Source: Planctomycetota bacterium (lineage in GTDB: Bacteria; Planctomycetota; Phycisphaerae; WQYP01). Taken from it: a DNA stretch of 7,535 bases. A program made the position numbers and the translations under genes. Below, piece after piece: positions 1 to 5,963 of the stretch. Location: assembly GCA_021809365.1 (NCBI GenBank), contig JAKBAC010000156.1:1-7535 (forward strand), in the 5' to 3' direction. The stretch's first letter is position 1. Each line of letters starts with the position of its first letter. The notes below the pieces were generated by a model, which saw nothing but the letters and a program-made list of their open reading frames with translations, had not been told where the DNA came from and did not search any database.

Positions 1-937
1 GATTCGTGCCGCTGAAACCAGCCACACGCGGCACCGCATTGACCTTGTGGTAGCCGGAACTGCCGCGGCTCGCGGTCAGAAGGTTCATAACCAATTGGCG
101 GCGGTAGAAATCACCACCGATCAGGATGTTTTTCTGGCCTTCATGGACGCCGATGCCCATCCCGCGTCCAACTGGCTGCACGCGCTGGTTTCCATGCTTA
201 ATTCCCATCATATCGGCGCTACCACCGGGTACCGGTTTTATGTGCCCAGCAATGGCCATGCAGCCAATGCCGTTATCTGTGTGCTCAATGCCATGGTTGG
301 AACCTTATTAGGCCCCTACCGCCGCACCGTGGCCTGGGGCGGTTCGATGGCCATTCGACGAAAAGATTTTTTTGCGTTCGGCGTGCATGATGCGTGGCAG
401 GGCGCGTTAAGTGATGATTACGTGTTGACCTGGTGCGTCAAGAAAAATGCCCGCACCAAAATCCACTTTGTGCCCCAGTGCATTGTGGCCTCCCAGGCAG
501 CCTTTGACTGGCCGCAAGCATGGGAGTTTGCGGTGCGGCAATATCGGATTACGCGGGTGTGCGCCGGCCGGCTGTGGCTGACGGCGCTGGCGGGCGCGGG
601 GCTGTATATTTCCGCACTGGTAACAGCCCCGATAGCGGCCATTATTCTGGCACTGGAAGGATCCGGTTGGTGGATAGTTCCGACAGGGGTGGTTGCGGGC
701 CTGTATGGATTGTCCATGTATCGCGGATGGACGGTTCTTAAAGCGGCCCGGCGCTTATTGCCGGGTCATACGGCGGCGATGGATCACGCGCAATTCTGGT
801 TCACCTGGGGCATGCCTGCCGTTTATTGTGTCAATGCACTGTTCCTGCTGGCAGCGGCATTGGGCAGGACGATCACCTGGCGCGGCATACGTTATGAAAT
901 GAAATCCCGCACAGAGACGGTCGTGCTTTCGTCGTAG
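1..937 (+). CDS. Glycosyltransferase, GT2/GT21-like membrane enzyme (5' end cut by window)
   Basis: Family-2-type glycosyltransferase that would transfer a sugar from an activated donor to a lipid-type acceptor at the cytoplasmic membrane; donor and acceptor are unknown. The frame is open to the left edge from base 2, and the sequence before the GTG at 47 (ending RIDLVVAGTAAARGQKVH) already reads like the family, so the true start lies outside. Counting 311 visible residues, the DADAHP metal/nucleotide motif is at 49-54, the catalytic-type SDD at 137-139, and RQYRI at 179-183 matches the (Q/R)XXRW position of ceramide glucosyltransferase-like GT21 enzymes, with Ile in place of Trp. Three hydrophobic C-terminal segments follow (about 191-218, 223-240, 265-288), then ITWRGIRYEM at 291-300, a common end in this family. 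HpnI-like or carotenoid glycosyltransferases are possible alternatives. It is convergent with the minus-strand genes. Family call firm, substrate unknown. Confidence 0.85.
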   Translation, partial: IRAAETSHTRHRIDLVVAGTAAARGQKVHNQLAAVEITTDQDVFLAFMDADAHPASNWLHALVSMLNSHHIGATTGYRFYVPSNGHAANAVICVLNAMVGTLLGPYRRTVAWGGSMAIRRKDFFAFGVHDAWQGALSDDYVLTWCVKKNARTKIHFVPQCIVASQAAFDWPQAWEFAVRQYRITRVCAGRLWLTALAGAGLYISALVTAPIAAIILALEGSGWWIVPTGVVAGLYGLSMYRGWTVLKAARRLLPGHTAAMDHAQFWFTWGMPAVYCVNALFLLAAALGRTITWRGIRYEMKSRTETVVLSS

Positions 938-1112
938 GGATGCGTCATTCCGGTGAGTGAATTTGAAAGCAACCCTGCCGATTGACGCCGCAGACTTTCC
1001 CGTGATGATGTTCCGCCTCAAATCGTGACATGTGCCATTAGCTCAATGCGGAAGCGTTGAGTTGGCCGCGGAAATGAAATTTGATAACACAACGCGTTTC
1101 CGCCCGTCACAA

Positions 1113-1194
1113 TGGATCCAGCGCGTGCCACATTGCGACGCACATATATTCCGTGACTGCGTTGCGCATCCAACCGTGACGCTGCCGCGTCAGG
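1113..1194. repeat. Intergenic repeat, copy 1
   Basis: The unit opens with TGGATCCAG (1113-1121) and ends with a 34 bp segment (1161-1194) that is exactly repeated 98 bp downstream at 1259-1292. The middle is only loosely similar between copies. The 34 bp segment contains an inverted repeat TGACGC-TGCC-GCGTCA (1177-1192) that can form a 6 bp hairpin with a 4-base loop. It looks like a REP-type dispersed extragenic repeat; whether it is multi-copy in the genome cannot be seen here. Confidence 0.7.
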
Positions 1195-1205
1195 ACGGGC
1201 TTTGG

Positions 1206-1292
1206 CTGGATCCAGGATTGGGCTTGCCGGGGTGGACGTGCGCTTATTCTTGGATATTGTTGCGCATCCAACCGTGACGCTGCCGCGTCAGG
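1206..1292. repeat. Intergenic repeat, copy 2
   Basis: Second copy of the unit. It opens with the palindrome CTGGATCCAG (1206-1215) and ends with the exact 34 bp repeat (1259-1292), including the hairpin TGACGC-TGCC-GCGTCA at 1275-1290. It ends 30 bases beyond the lipoprotein stop codon, so the hairpin could act in 3' processing or weak termination of that transcript; no T-run follows, so this is inference only. Confidence 0.7.
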
Positions 1293-1321
1293 CTACGGCC
1301 GGTGACTGGGTTTGCGGTGCG

Positions 1322-3034
1322 TCAATGTTTTGGCAGGGGCAAATTCAGTGATGAATTTACCTTTTCAGCCGACATTGCGCTGGCGGCGGCGGCCTTGAGT
1401 GCCGCAGCGCGAACCGATGGATTATCAGAAATTCCCGCCACGGACATATCCACGTTATACATCATCGCCGGGACAATCCAAGTCAGCGGTGAAGCTTGCA
1501 TGGGATAAGAGGATTGCGCTTGCTTAAGTGCCCCGGCGGCATGGACATTAAATTCCACCATGGCCTGCTTGCGGAAATTTCCCACCGCACCGGCTGGGGG
1601 TCCCAGCAGAGGTGATTTTTCGCTCACGATAGAAAAAATCTGTTTACCGGCCTTTGCCGCCCCAGCCTGAAGTTGCGCTGCGTACATTCGCATGGCGGCA
1701 ATCTGCCCCGCTTTCAGGGCAGCGGCGGCGCGATACACTTCCAGAACACATTGCGGAGCACGGCTCTGATTGGCGGCCACCAGTGGATCAGCCGGTTTGA
1801 ATCCGGAGGTAATCAGGCTTTGGGCGTACGCGCTGGAACGACGCTGTTCATTCAGGGCGGCCATAAGATCACTGGAAGCCGCCTGGGTATATTTATCAGC
1901 GATAGCGCCTTGTTTATTGATGGTTTTAATCAGAGCGTTAATACCGACAGCGCGCCCGGCAGCGGACGTTGGAGAACTGCCGTTGGAACCGTCAATGAGC
2001 ACAGTGACACCAGCCTTAAGCGCGGCAATTTGCGCACTATCGCTTTGGGCTAATTCCGCCGCGGACTTTTGAGCCTGCCGTAAGGCCGACACCTGATTGG
2101 CCCAGCGGGCTTGCTGGAGTTTCGCGGAATGAAAAGCCAGTGTCGCGAGTTGATAATGAGCTTGTAAAACGCGGGCTTTCTGATTGGCGGCGGCGGCACG
2201 GTCCAGATACCCTGCCCCGCGCTTAAAATCCTCCAGCGTGGCGGGCGTAACGGTCACTTCACCCGTGGTTTGCAACGCCATCCCGCGAATATCCAACGCT
2301 TTGGCAATACCCCGGTAGTGCATCAGGACACGGTGTACAGAACCTGCTTTCCTGTGAGTTGCCGCCACCACACGTTTTGCGGATTGTTCCATACGTTGCG
2401 CGTGGCGCAGATCCTGATCATATAAGTGCAGGTACAGATCATGCTGTTTTTTCAAAAATGCCATTTTCTCGGCAAAGCGCCCCACCTGTGTGGAGGCGGA
2501 ATCCACGGATAATACCTGATCCTGCAACGCCATTAAGGCCGCGGATAACTGGTTTGTATGGACCTGTGCCGAGGCCAAATTGACCAGCCCGCGCTGCAAT
2601 TCAAGCAAGCCCTTCACCTGGAAATTCAGATCAGAATTTCCCAGGGCGCTGGAAAGCGTCGCGTACGCATGGCGTAAATCACGGCTGACCGAGGGTGCCT
2701 GGAGATACGCACCGGGATTACTTTTGGCCGCCTCCCGCGCCATCATCAACTGCCCGGAGCTTAAGGGTCCACTGATTGAAACCGGAAAATGAGCCTTGGA
2801 ATGATATCGCCCCGCCTCCGCTAACAGCACAGATGCTTTGGCTGATGCCGCCTGCGCCTGCACATCCGCCTGATGCGATGCCGAAGCACCGCAACCGGCC
2901 AGGGCGGCAGTGACCGCAAACGCGGCCGCTGCACCTACGGCCCGTGCTAAGCCGGTCCATCGACCTGCACGGACCATCCCTGCGGTATTGGCCTTGGAAA
3001 TCATAAGAACGGGCCGTTGTGTTGTAGAAATCAC
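1322..3034 (-). CDS. Predicted lipoprotein of unknown function, Ala/Gln-rich and helical
   Basis: No family recognised. With the GTG at 3034 as start the protein has 570 residues. A basic stretch (VRAGRWTGLARA) precedes a hydrophobic run and a lipobox L45-A46-G47-C48, so it should be lipidated on Cys48 and anchored to a membrane on the periplasmic side. The rest is very rich in Ala, Gln, Ser and Leu with heptad-like stretches (roughly residues 50-330 and 340-420), suggesting long helices or coiled coil. I see no enzyme motif. Start choice: AGGAG lies 5 bases before GTG 3034, whereas the in-frame ATG at 3049 has no such site. The ATG at 2977 would give a more usual 28-residue signal peptide, but its AGGG directly abuts the codon. 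The gene follows the pseudopilin operon on the same strand but has its own promoter. An accessory envelope part of the secretion machine is possible, unproven. Confidence 0.8.
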   Translation of the reverse strand: MISTTQRPVLMISKANTAGMVRAGRWTGLARAVGAAAAFAVTAALAGCGASASHQADVQAQAASAKASVLLAEAGRYHSKAHFPVSISGPLSSGQLMMAREAAKSNPGAYLQAPSVSRDLRHAYATLSSALGNSDLNFQVKGLLELQRGLVNLASAQVHTNQLSAALMALQDQVLSVDSASTQVGRFAEKMAFLKKQHDLYLHLYDQDLRHAQRMEQSAKRVVAATHRKAGSVHRVLMHYRGIAKALDIRGMALQTTGEVTVTPATLEDFKRGAGYLDRAAAANQKARVLQAHYQLATLAFHSAKLQQARWANQVSALRQAQKSAAELAQSDSAQIAALKAGVTVLIDGSNGSSPTSAAGRAVGINALIKTINKQGAIADKYTQAASSDLMAALNEQRRSSAYAQSLITSGFKPADPLVAANQSRAPQCVLEVYRAAAALKAGQIAAMRMYAAQLQAGAAKAGKQIFSIVSEKSPLLGPPAGAVGNFRKQAMVEFNVHAAGALKQAQSSYPMQASPLTWIVPAMMYNVDMSVAGISDNPSVRAAALKAAAASAMSAEKVNSSLNLPLPKH

Positions 3035-3039
3035 GTCAA

Positions 3040-3044
3040 CTCCT
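3040..3044 (-). promoter_or_regulatory. Ribosome binding site that decides the lipoprotein start
   Basis: AGGAG on the minus strand, separated by TTGAC (5 bases) from the GTG at 3034-3032. It lies inside the first codons of the longer frame beginning at ATG 3049, so the shorter GTG start is favoured. Confidence 0.65.
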
Positions 3045-3083
3045 GCCATAGCTCAACCGCCACCCTGTCGAAAATCGAACATT

Positions 3084-3112
3084 TTTGTACCATCAGTGTG
3101 CCTCGGCGTCAA
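3084..3112 (-). promoter_or_regulatory. Sigma70-type promoter for the lipoprotein gene
   Basis: Minus-strand TTGACG (3112-3107) and TACAAA (3089-3084) are separated by exactly 17 bases, close to the sigma70 consensus. Transcription would start near 3077, giving a leader of about 40 bases before the GTG at 3034. A small inverted repeat TCGAaaaTCGA (3068-3078) overlaps the predicted start point and could be an operator half-site pair, though 4 bp arms are weak evidence. The promoter makes the lipoprotein at least partly independent of the upstream operon. Confidence 0.6.
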
Positions 3113-3120
3113 CTAAAAGG

Positions 3121-3146
3121 CTGAAAAATAATGGTGCCGCCCGCAC
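3121..3146 (-). terminator. Weak candidate terminator after the pseudopilin operon
   Basis: On the minus strand a short stem GTGC/GCAC (3146-3143 with 3137-3134, 5-base loop) is followed within two bases by ATTATTTTT (3132-3124). It sits 47 bases past the GspK-like stop and just upstream of the lipoprotein promoter. The stem is only 4 bp, so this is a tentative call. Just upstream, CGATTGGCC occurs twice on the plus strand (3149-3157 and 3166-3174). Confidence 0.3.
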
Positions 3147-3192
3147 GACGATTGGCCCGCCACGGCGATTGGCCGCGAACATAACGGTTTGC

Positions 3193-3672
3193 TTACGCCG
3201 GTGGCTCGAAGGTGGCCCGGCCAAAGGATGTTCCGGGAATGGCCACACGGGTAAGCCTCCAATGCCCAACATTGCGCTGGAATTCCAGCACGCGACGACT
3301 GTGCAGATCGGCGAATGTTGCCTGCACGGTAAAGAATATTTTTTTGTCGGCCGGTCGGCGCGCGGAAATTATCAGCCGTCCGCTATTTTTTATCAGGGCT
3401 TCGGGCAAAGCCACCGCCCGCGGATCGGATGAAATTTTCCCCGCCGCCAGTTCATTTATTGCGCAGCTTTCTCCCGCATGAAGCAGAAGACCCAGTTGCA
3501 ACCGGGCGATGGTGTGATCTGTGAGTTTTAATTGATAGGAAAACACCTCACCAAGCACCACAAAACAGGCCGCAGCCAAAGCGATCATCGCCACCACGGT
3601 GATAATGGCAAAACCGCGCGGATTTTGGCAGTGCGTGATTTTGCGACCAGTGGATGGAAAATGATGGTTCAT
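3193..3672 (-). CDS. Small GspK/PilX-like minor prepilin
   Basis: A 159-residue prepilin-like protein. After a hydrophilic leader comes PRG-FAIITVVAMIAL: prepilin peptidase would cut after Gly20, and position +5 of the mature protein is Thr25 rather than Glu. Lack of Glu+5 is a known trait of the minor pseudopilin GspK, and the following LLLHAGESCAINEL resembles the AEAG...A..L helix of GspK/PilX proteins. GspK proteins are usually around 300 residues with an extra alpha domain; this one is about half that, so it is a minimal version at best. The frame extends upstream to 3816, but the ATG at 3672 overlaps the stop of the GspJ-like gene (ATGA, 3669-3672) and places the leader correctly. It is the last gene of the I-J-K-like trio and would sit at the pseudopilus tip. 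The exact subtype is inferred mainly from order and the missing Glu+5. Confidence 0.75.
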   Translation of the reverse strand: MNHHFPSTGRKITHCQNPRGFAIITVVAMIALAAACFVVLGEVFSYQLKLTDHTIARLQLGLLLHAGESCAINELAAGKISSDPRAVALPEALIKNSGRLIISARRPADKKIFFTVQATFADLHSRRVLEFQRNVGHWRLTRVAIPGTSFGRATFEPPA

Positions 3673-4172
3673 AGCGCACCAGGCTTTCCGGCATGAAGCT
3701 CTGCCACAAGGGATACGAACGTTTGGGTAACGTGTTGTTTTCGTCTCACCCAGGAAACGGACACATAGCCGGGGCTGAATTGTGCAAAGTGCAAGTCGGG
3801 CCAGAGTGCAGGCCAATACTGTGGCGGTGGAGAAATTTTCCCATTCTGCCAGATCCGTGCCACGGTGCCGTTGGAATTCACCAGCCAGAGAATCTTCCGC
3901 TTTTTTCCAAATCCGCAGATCAGACCATGGGATCCCTGCAACTGCAGATTTGCAGCAGTGGCTATGTCCTGCCGCAATTCCCGCATCAACTGTCCCTGCT
4001 GCGACACATGTGCCGCCCGAAGATCAGCTTGGTTAAATGTGCGGAGGCACACCACAAAGAGCTGCCCGGCCATCATCAAAAAAACAGCCATGACCGGAAG
4101 CATGACCACGCACTCCATGAGGGTAAATCCCCCTTTGCAACGGCCAGTTCCAACAAGCATTTTTCGTTTCAT
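3669..4172 (-). CDS. GspJ-like minor prepilin
   Basis: A 167-residue prepilin with a textbook class III signal: CKGG-FTLMECVVMLPVMAV, cleavage after Gly15 and Glu20 at mature position +5. The hydrophobic helix spans about 16-41. The amphipathic stretch QQGQLMRELRQDI (58-70) matches the region in GspJ/PulJ where a conserved R.L.QDL-type motif occurs; the C-terminal half is beta-rich looking and diverged. The start at 4172 has GGAGG 6 bases upstream and overlaps the stop of the preceding gene by ATGA; the longer frame to 4343 is the antisense-like extension through that gene. Its place between a GspI-like and a GspK-like gene matches the usual I-J-K order. Prepilin assignment is firm; GspJ subtype is moderate. 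Confidence 0.82.
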   Translation of the reverse strand: MKRKMLVGTGRCKGGFTLMECVVMLPVMAVFLMMAGQLFVVCLRTFNQADLRAAHVSQQGQLMRELRQDIATAANLQLQGSHGLICGFGKKRKILWLVNSNGTVARIWQNGKISPPPQYWPALWPDLHFAQFSPGYVSVSWVRRKQHVTQTFVSLVAELHAGKPGAL

Positions 4173-4546
4173 TTTTTGCCTCCCATGCGTTTCGTCTGCG
4201 GCGACAGAGCCAACGCATACAGCGTCGGTCCGGGGGAATGGCCGGCAGCATGAATGGCAACCCAATGGCTGCCGCCGGGCAACGGTTGACTGCCCCGGCT
4301 TGGCATTTTGGCCGGCCCGATGACCCCCGCGCCAGCGACCCATTGTTTGGCAGCGGCTCCCTGGGGCCGCATCGTGGCGCGATACAGCATGGTCTGCTCA
4401 TTGCGGGCCGCAATACGCATAGCCGCCAGACGCCCGCAGTCCCGGTTATACAGCCACACCACATGCACGAACACTGACGCCAGCGCCAAAAGCAGCACAA
4501 TGGCAAGCGTCAGATCGAACATAAAAAAGCCGCGACTTCGGTTCAT
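4169..4546 (-). CDS. GspI/GspH-like minor prepilin with Asp at +5
   Basis: A 125-residue prepilin-like protein. A very short leader MNRSRG is followed by FFMFDLTLAIVLLLALASVFV, giving cleavage after Gly6 and an N-methylation-type helix. Mature position +5 is Asp11 instead of the usual Glu, a conservative but uncommon change. The AAMRIAARNEQTMLYR segment (about 41-56) resembles the helix after the membrane anchor in GspI; the C-terminus is rich in Gly, Pro and Ser with no recognisable domain. The ATG at 4546 overlaps the T2SF-A stop (ATGA, 4543-4546); GGAGG lies 9 bases upstream (4556-4560). The first 16 codons are almost identical in DNA to the start of the chimeric ORF at 5957. First in the prepilin trio, so GspI-like is the best guess from order; GspH is an alternative. 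Confidence 0.75.
   Translation of the reverse strand: MNRSRGFFMFDLTLAIVLLLALASVFVHVVWLYNRDCGRLAAMRIAARNEQTMLYRATMRPQGAAAKQWVAGAGVIGPAKMPSRGSQPLPGGSHWVAIHAAGHSPGPTLYALALSPQTKRMGGKK
4179..4183 (-). promoter_or_regulatory. Ribosome binding site of the GspJ-like gene
   Basis: Minus-strand GGAGG lies 6 bases (CAAAAA) before the ATG at 4172. It confirms that the prepilin leader starts here and not at an upstream codon of the longer open frame. Confidence 0.7.
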
Positions 4547-4552
4547 GATCCA
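4503..4552. repeat. 50 bp exact repeat at a prepilin start, copy 1
   Basis: These 50 bases, covering the last codons of T2SF-A and the first 15 codons of the GspI-like prepilin, are identical to 5914-5963. The spacing is 1411 bp. On the left they remain similar for only about one further codon; on the right an extra 3 bases in this copy (an added codon in the T2SF-A tail) break the match. Confidence 0.9.
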
Positions 4553-5808
4553 GCACCTCCACTGACCACCTGCAAAATATGGACGTATGGCACATACAAT
4601 GCCAAACATAATAGCAGCACCAAGGTTCCCATACACAATACGGTAATCGGAATGCTGACAGCATGGATCAGTTCCACCTTGCGGCGATACTTGAGGTCGT
4701 AATAGCCCGCCACCAATGCCAGTGCCGAACCTGTGGAACCCAACGGTTGGGCCAGAGCACCACACAACAGTCTCGGCAGCCCGCATTTCCGCGCAGCACG
4801 ATCTGCCGACGTTCCCGCCAGCACCAGTTCTCGCCACAACCGCAGGCGCCGCTTCGCCACGCGGCTACCCACAGCTTCTACTGCGGCTTGCGAAACATCC
4901 GGCAAGGGCTGGCCCACGGCGATGCCTTGAGCCAATATCCGCGTACCGTCGGACCAAGAGCGGCAGCGAATCAGGGAACCCAGTATCGGCAGACGCCACG
5001 CCATGGCATCGCGGATATAAATCACGACATTTCCGGGCCTGAAAAAGGGAATCGCAAGGCGGCGAAGCAGGATGGCCGTAATGATGATGATCGCGAAGGG
5101 CAGGCTGGCGAGGAAGCCGATGGCGACGTGTTCGACCCAGCGGTGACTGAGAAAAGACGTGACTTTCATAAGCGGCCGCGCGAAAGGAAAAACGCCGGAC
5201 CCCATCCCCCGGAGGAGCGGGGGCGCAATCATCGAACGAAACACCATCAGGGCTAAAGCGAACGTGATCAGGAGGCAGATAAGATAGGCCAGGAAGGCCA
5301 CATCGAGTTCCGAAGTGCTTGGCCAACTCCGTCGGCGCTCACAAAGACGATCCATTTCACTCAATAAAAAACCAGATTTCTCGGCTTCCTCAATCGACGC
5401 CAAGTCTGCCGCCGCCACCTCCGGCACCGCCAGCCGCAGGGACCCCGCCAGCAACCTTCCGCCGTGTAGTTGTTCAGCAAGCGTTTGCAGCCGCACGCCC
5501 AAGATGCCTGGTTCGCCCTCGCTTGCCCGCAGCAAGTTCTCATATAGTGGATGATTGAGTCGCATCGCGTCGTAGATTTTCTGCAGCACAACTTGGGCGC
5601 GCCGCCGGGCGATGAAATACCGAGCCATTACCATCACTGGTAGAGAAAGAAGAACCGCAATTACGATGGGCGGAATCGGGGGAAGGACAAGACCGGCGAT
5701 CAGGCACCACACCGGCAGCCATGTCCCTACAAATGCCAGTACCCCGCGCCGGCGCTGCCATCGTGCGATGCGCCTGCGGGCAAGCCAGATTTGCAAACTT
5801 TTAAGCAT
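4543..5808 (-). CDS. Type II secretion system F-domain protein (GspF/PilC-like), copy A
   Basis: Inner-membrane platform protein of a type II secretion or type IV pilus-like machine, 421 residues. It carries two T2SF-type repeats: domain 1 at about 85-205, with IEEAEKSGFL (139-148) at the position of the family GE.SG.L motif, and domain 2 at about 270-410, with LGSTGSAL (356-363). Hydrophobic segments are at about 24-42, 47-64, 171-191, 231-248 and 384-408. The extra N-terminal membrane pair preceded by a basic patch (RRRIARWQRRR, 11-21) is not the usual GspF beginning. The frame opens with a GTG at 5820, but the ATG at 5808 aligns with the start of copy B and shares its A with the stop of the small upstream ORF (TGATG), so I chose it. 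Aligned by hand to copy B it has no gaps to residue 420, with about 44% identity in residues 1-250 and 74% in 251-420. It directly precedes the prepilin trio. Confidence 0.88.
   Translation of the reverse strand: MLKSLQIWLARRRIARWQRRRGVLAFVGTWLPVWCLIAGLVLPPIPPIVIAVLLSLPVMVMARYFIARRRAQVVLQKIYDAMRLNHPLYENLLRASEGEPGILGVRLQTLAEQLHGGRLLAGSLRLAVPEVAAADLASIEEAEKSGFLLSEMDRLCERRRSWPSTSELDVAFLAYLICLLITFALALMVFRSMIAPPLLRGMGSGVFPFARPLMKVTSFLSHRWVEHVAIGFLASLPFAIIIITAILLRRLAIPFFRPGNVVIYIRDAMAWRLPILGSLIRCRSWSDGTRILAQGIAVGQPLPDVSQAAVEAVGSRVAKRRLRLWRELVLAGTSADRAARKCGLPRLLCGALAQPLGSTGSALALVAGYYDLKYRRKVELIHAVSIPITVLCMGTLVLLLCLALYVPYVHILQVVSGGAGS
4691..4755. repeat. 65 bp exact repeat inside T2SF-A
   Basis: These 65 bases are identical to 6105-6169 in T2SF-B (offset 1414 bp). 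They encode the AQPLGSTGSALALVAGYYDL region of both proteins. Every synonymous position is identical, although flanking DNA differs at many sites, which suggests recent recombination between copies as well as protein-level constraint. Confidence 0.9.
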
Positions 5809-5957
5809 CACTTCGTCCACCGGTCGCCAACGCGGATTACGACTCGAACTGTCCTGGGCCGCCTGGCTTCTTCAACACTCTGAGCAAACGGCAGCGCTAC
5901 GGCCCGTGCAATAGCAAGCGTCAGATCGAACATAAAAAAGCCGCGACTTCGGTTCAT
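5808..5957 (-). CDS. 49-codon chimeric ORF: prepilin N-terminus fused to unrelated tail
   Basis: The first 16 codons (MNRSRGFFMFDLTLAI) repeat the start of the GspI-like prepilin almost base for base. The remainder, from ARAVALPFAQSVEE to the TGA at 5808, is unrelated to that prepilin. Its AVALPF resembles AMALPF in the partial T2SF protein at the right edge, and lies 78 bases before the T2SF-A start, against 80 bases for AMALPF before T2SF-B. The ORF thus looks like the junction of a tandem duplication. GGAGG lies 6 bases before the ATG (5964-5968), the ATG overlaps the T2SF-B stop (ATGA) and the TGA overlaps the T2SF-A start (TGATG), so it is probably translated and may couple the two genes. 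The hydrophobic helix is cut to about 10 residues, so a working pilin is unlikely. It may equally be called a prepilin pseudogene. Confidence 0.6.
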   Translation of the reverse strand: MNRSRGFFMFDLTLAIARAVALPFAQSVEEARRPRTVRVVIRVGDRWTK

Positions 5958-5963
5958 GATCCA
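5914..5963. repeat. 50 bp exact repeat at a prepilin start, copy 2
   Basis: Identical to 4503-4552. It spans the end of T2SF-B and the start of the chimeric ORF. Identity stops within codon 16 of the prepilin reading, where the tail of different origin begins. Confidence 0.9.

Larger units (their letters stand above)
938..1321. other. Intergenic region between convergent genes, with repeats
   Basis: This 384-base stretch separates the stop codons of the glycosyltransferase (plus) and the lipoprotein (minus). The short frames crossing it have no recognisable protein character and cut through the repeat copies, so I call no gene. The right-hand part (1113-1292) is occupied by two diverged repeat copies, annotated separately. 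I see no clear rho-independent terminator with a T-run for either gene; the hairpins in the repeats are the only obvious candidates for stopping converging transcripts. Confidence 0.7.

Noticed and set aside
1032..1277. 81-codon plus-strand ORF in the intergenic region
   Set aside because: It runs through both repeat copies and shows no protein character; no clear ribosome binding site.
1161..1292. Possible CRISPR array
   Set aside because: Only two copies of the 34 bp element, 98 bp apart, with similar ends to the intervening DNA; this is a repeat pair, not repeat-spacer structure.
3673..3816. Upstream extension of the GspK-like frame
   Set aside because: It overlaps the GspJ-like gene out of frame and would bury the prepilin leader; the ATGA-coupled ATG at 3672 is the sensible start.
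3693..4253. 186-codon plus-strand ORF opposite the prepilin genes
   Set aside because: Lies antisense to two well-supported prepilin genes and has no recognisable protein features.
4173..4343. Upstream extension of the GspJ-like frame
   Set aside because: Shifted reading of the GspI-like gene; the GGAGG-preceded ATG at 4172 is preferred.
4547..4837. Upstream extension of the GspI-like frame
   Set aside because: It is a shifted reading of the end of T2SF-A; the prepilin leader begins at 4546 with a ribosome binding site.
4663..5256. 197-codon plus-strand ORF opposite T2SF-A
   Set aside because: Low-complexity, polar composition without domains, while the opposite strand encodes a clear T2SF protein; a GC-rich antisense shadow.
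5809..5820. GTG start for T2SF-A at 5820
   Set aside because: Adds four residues with no counterpart in copy B and no ribosome binding site; the ATG at 5808 aligns with copy B and is coupled by TGATG.
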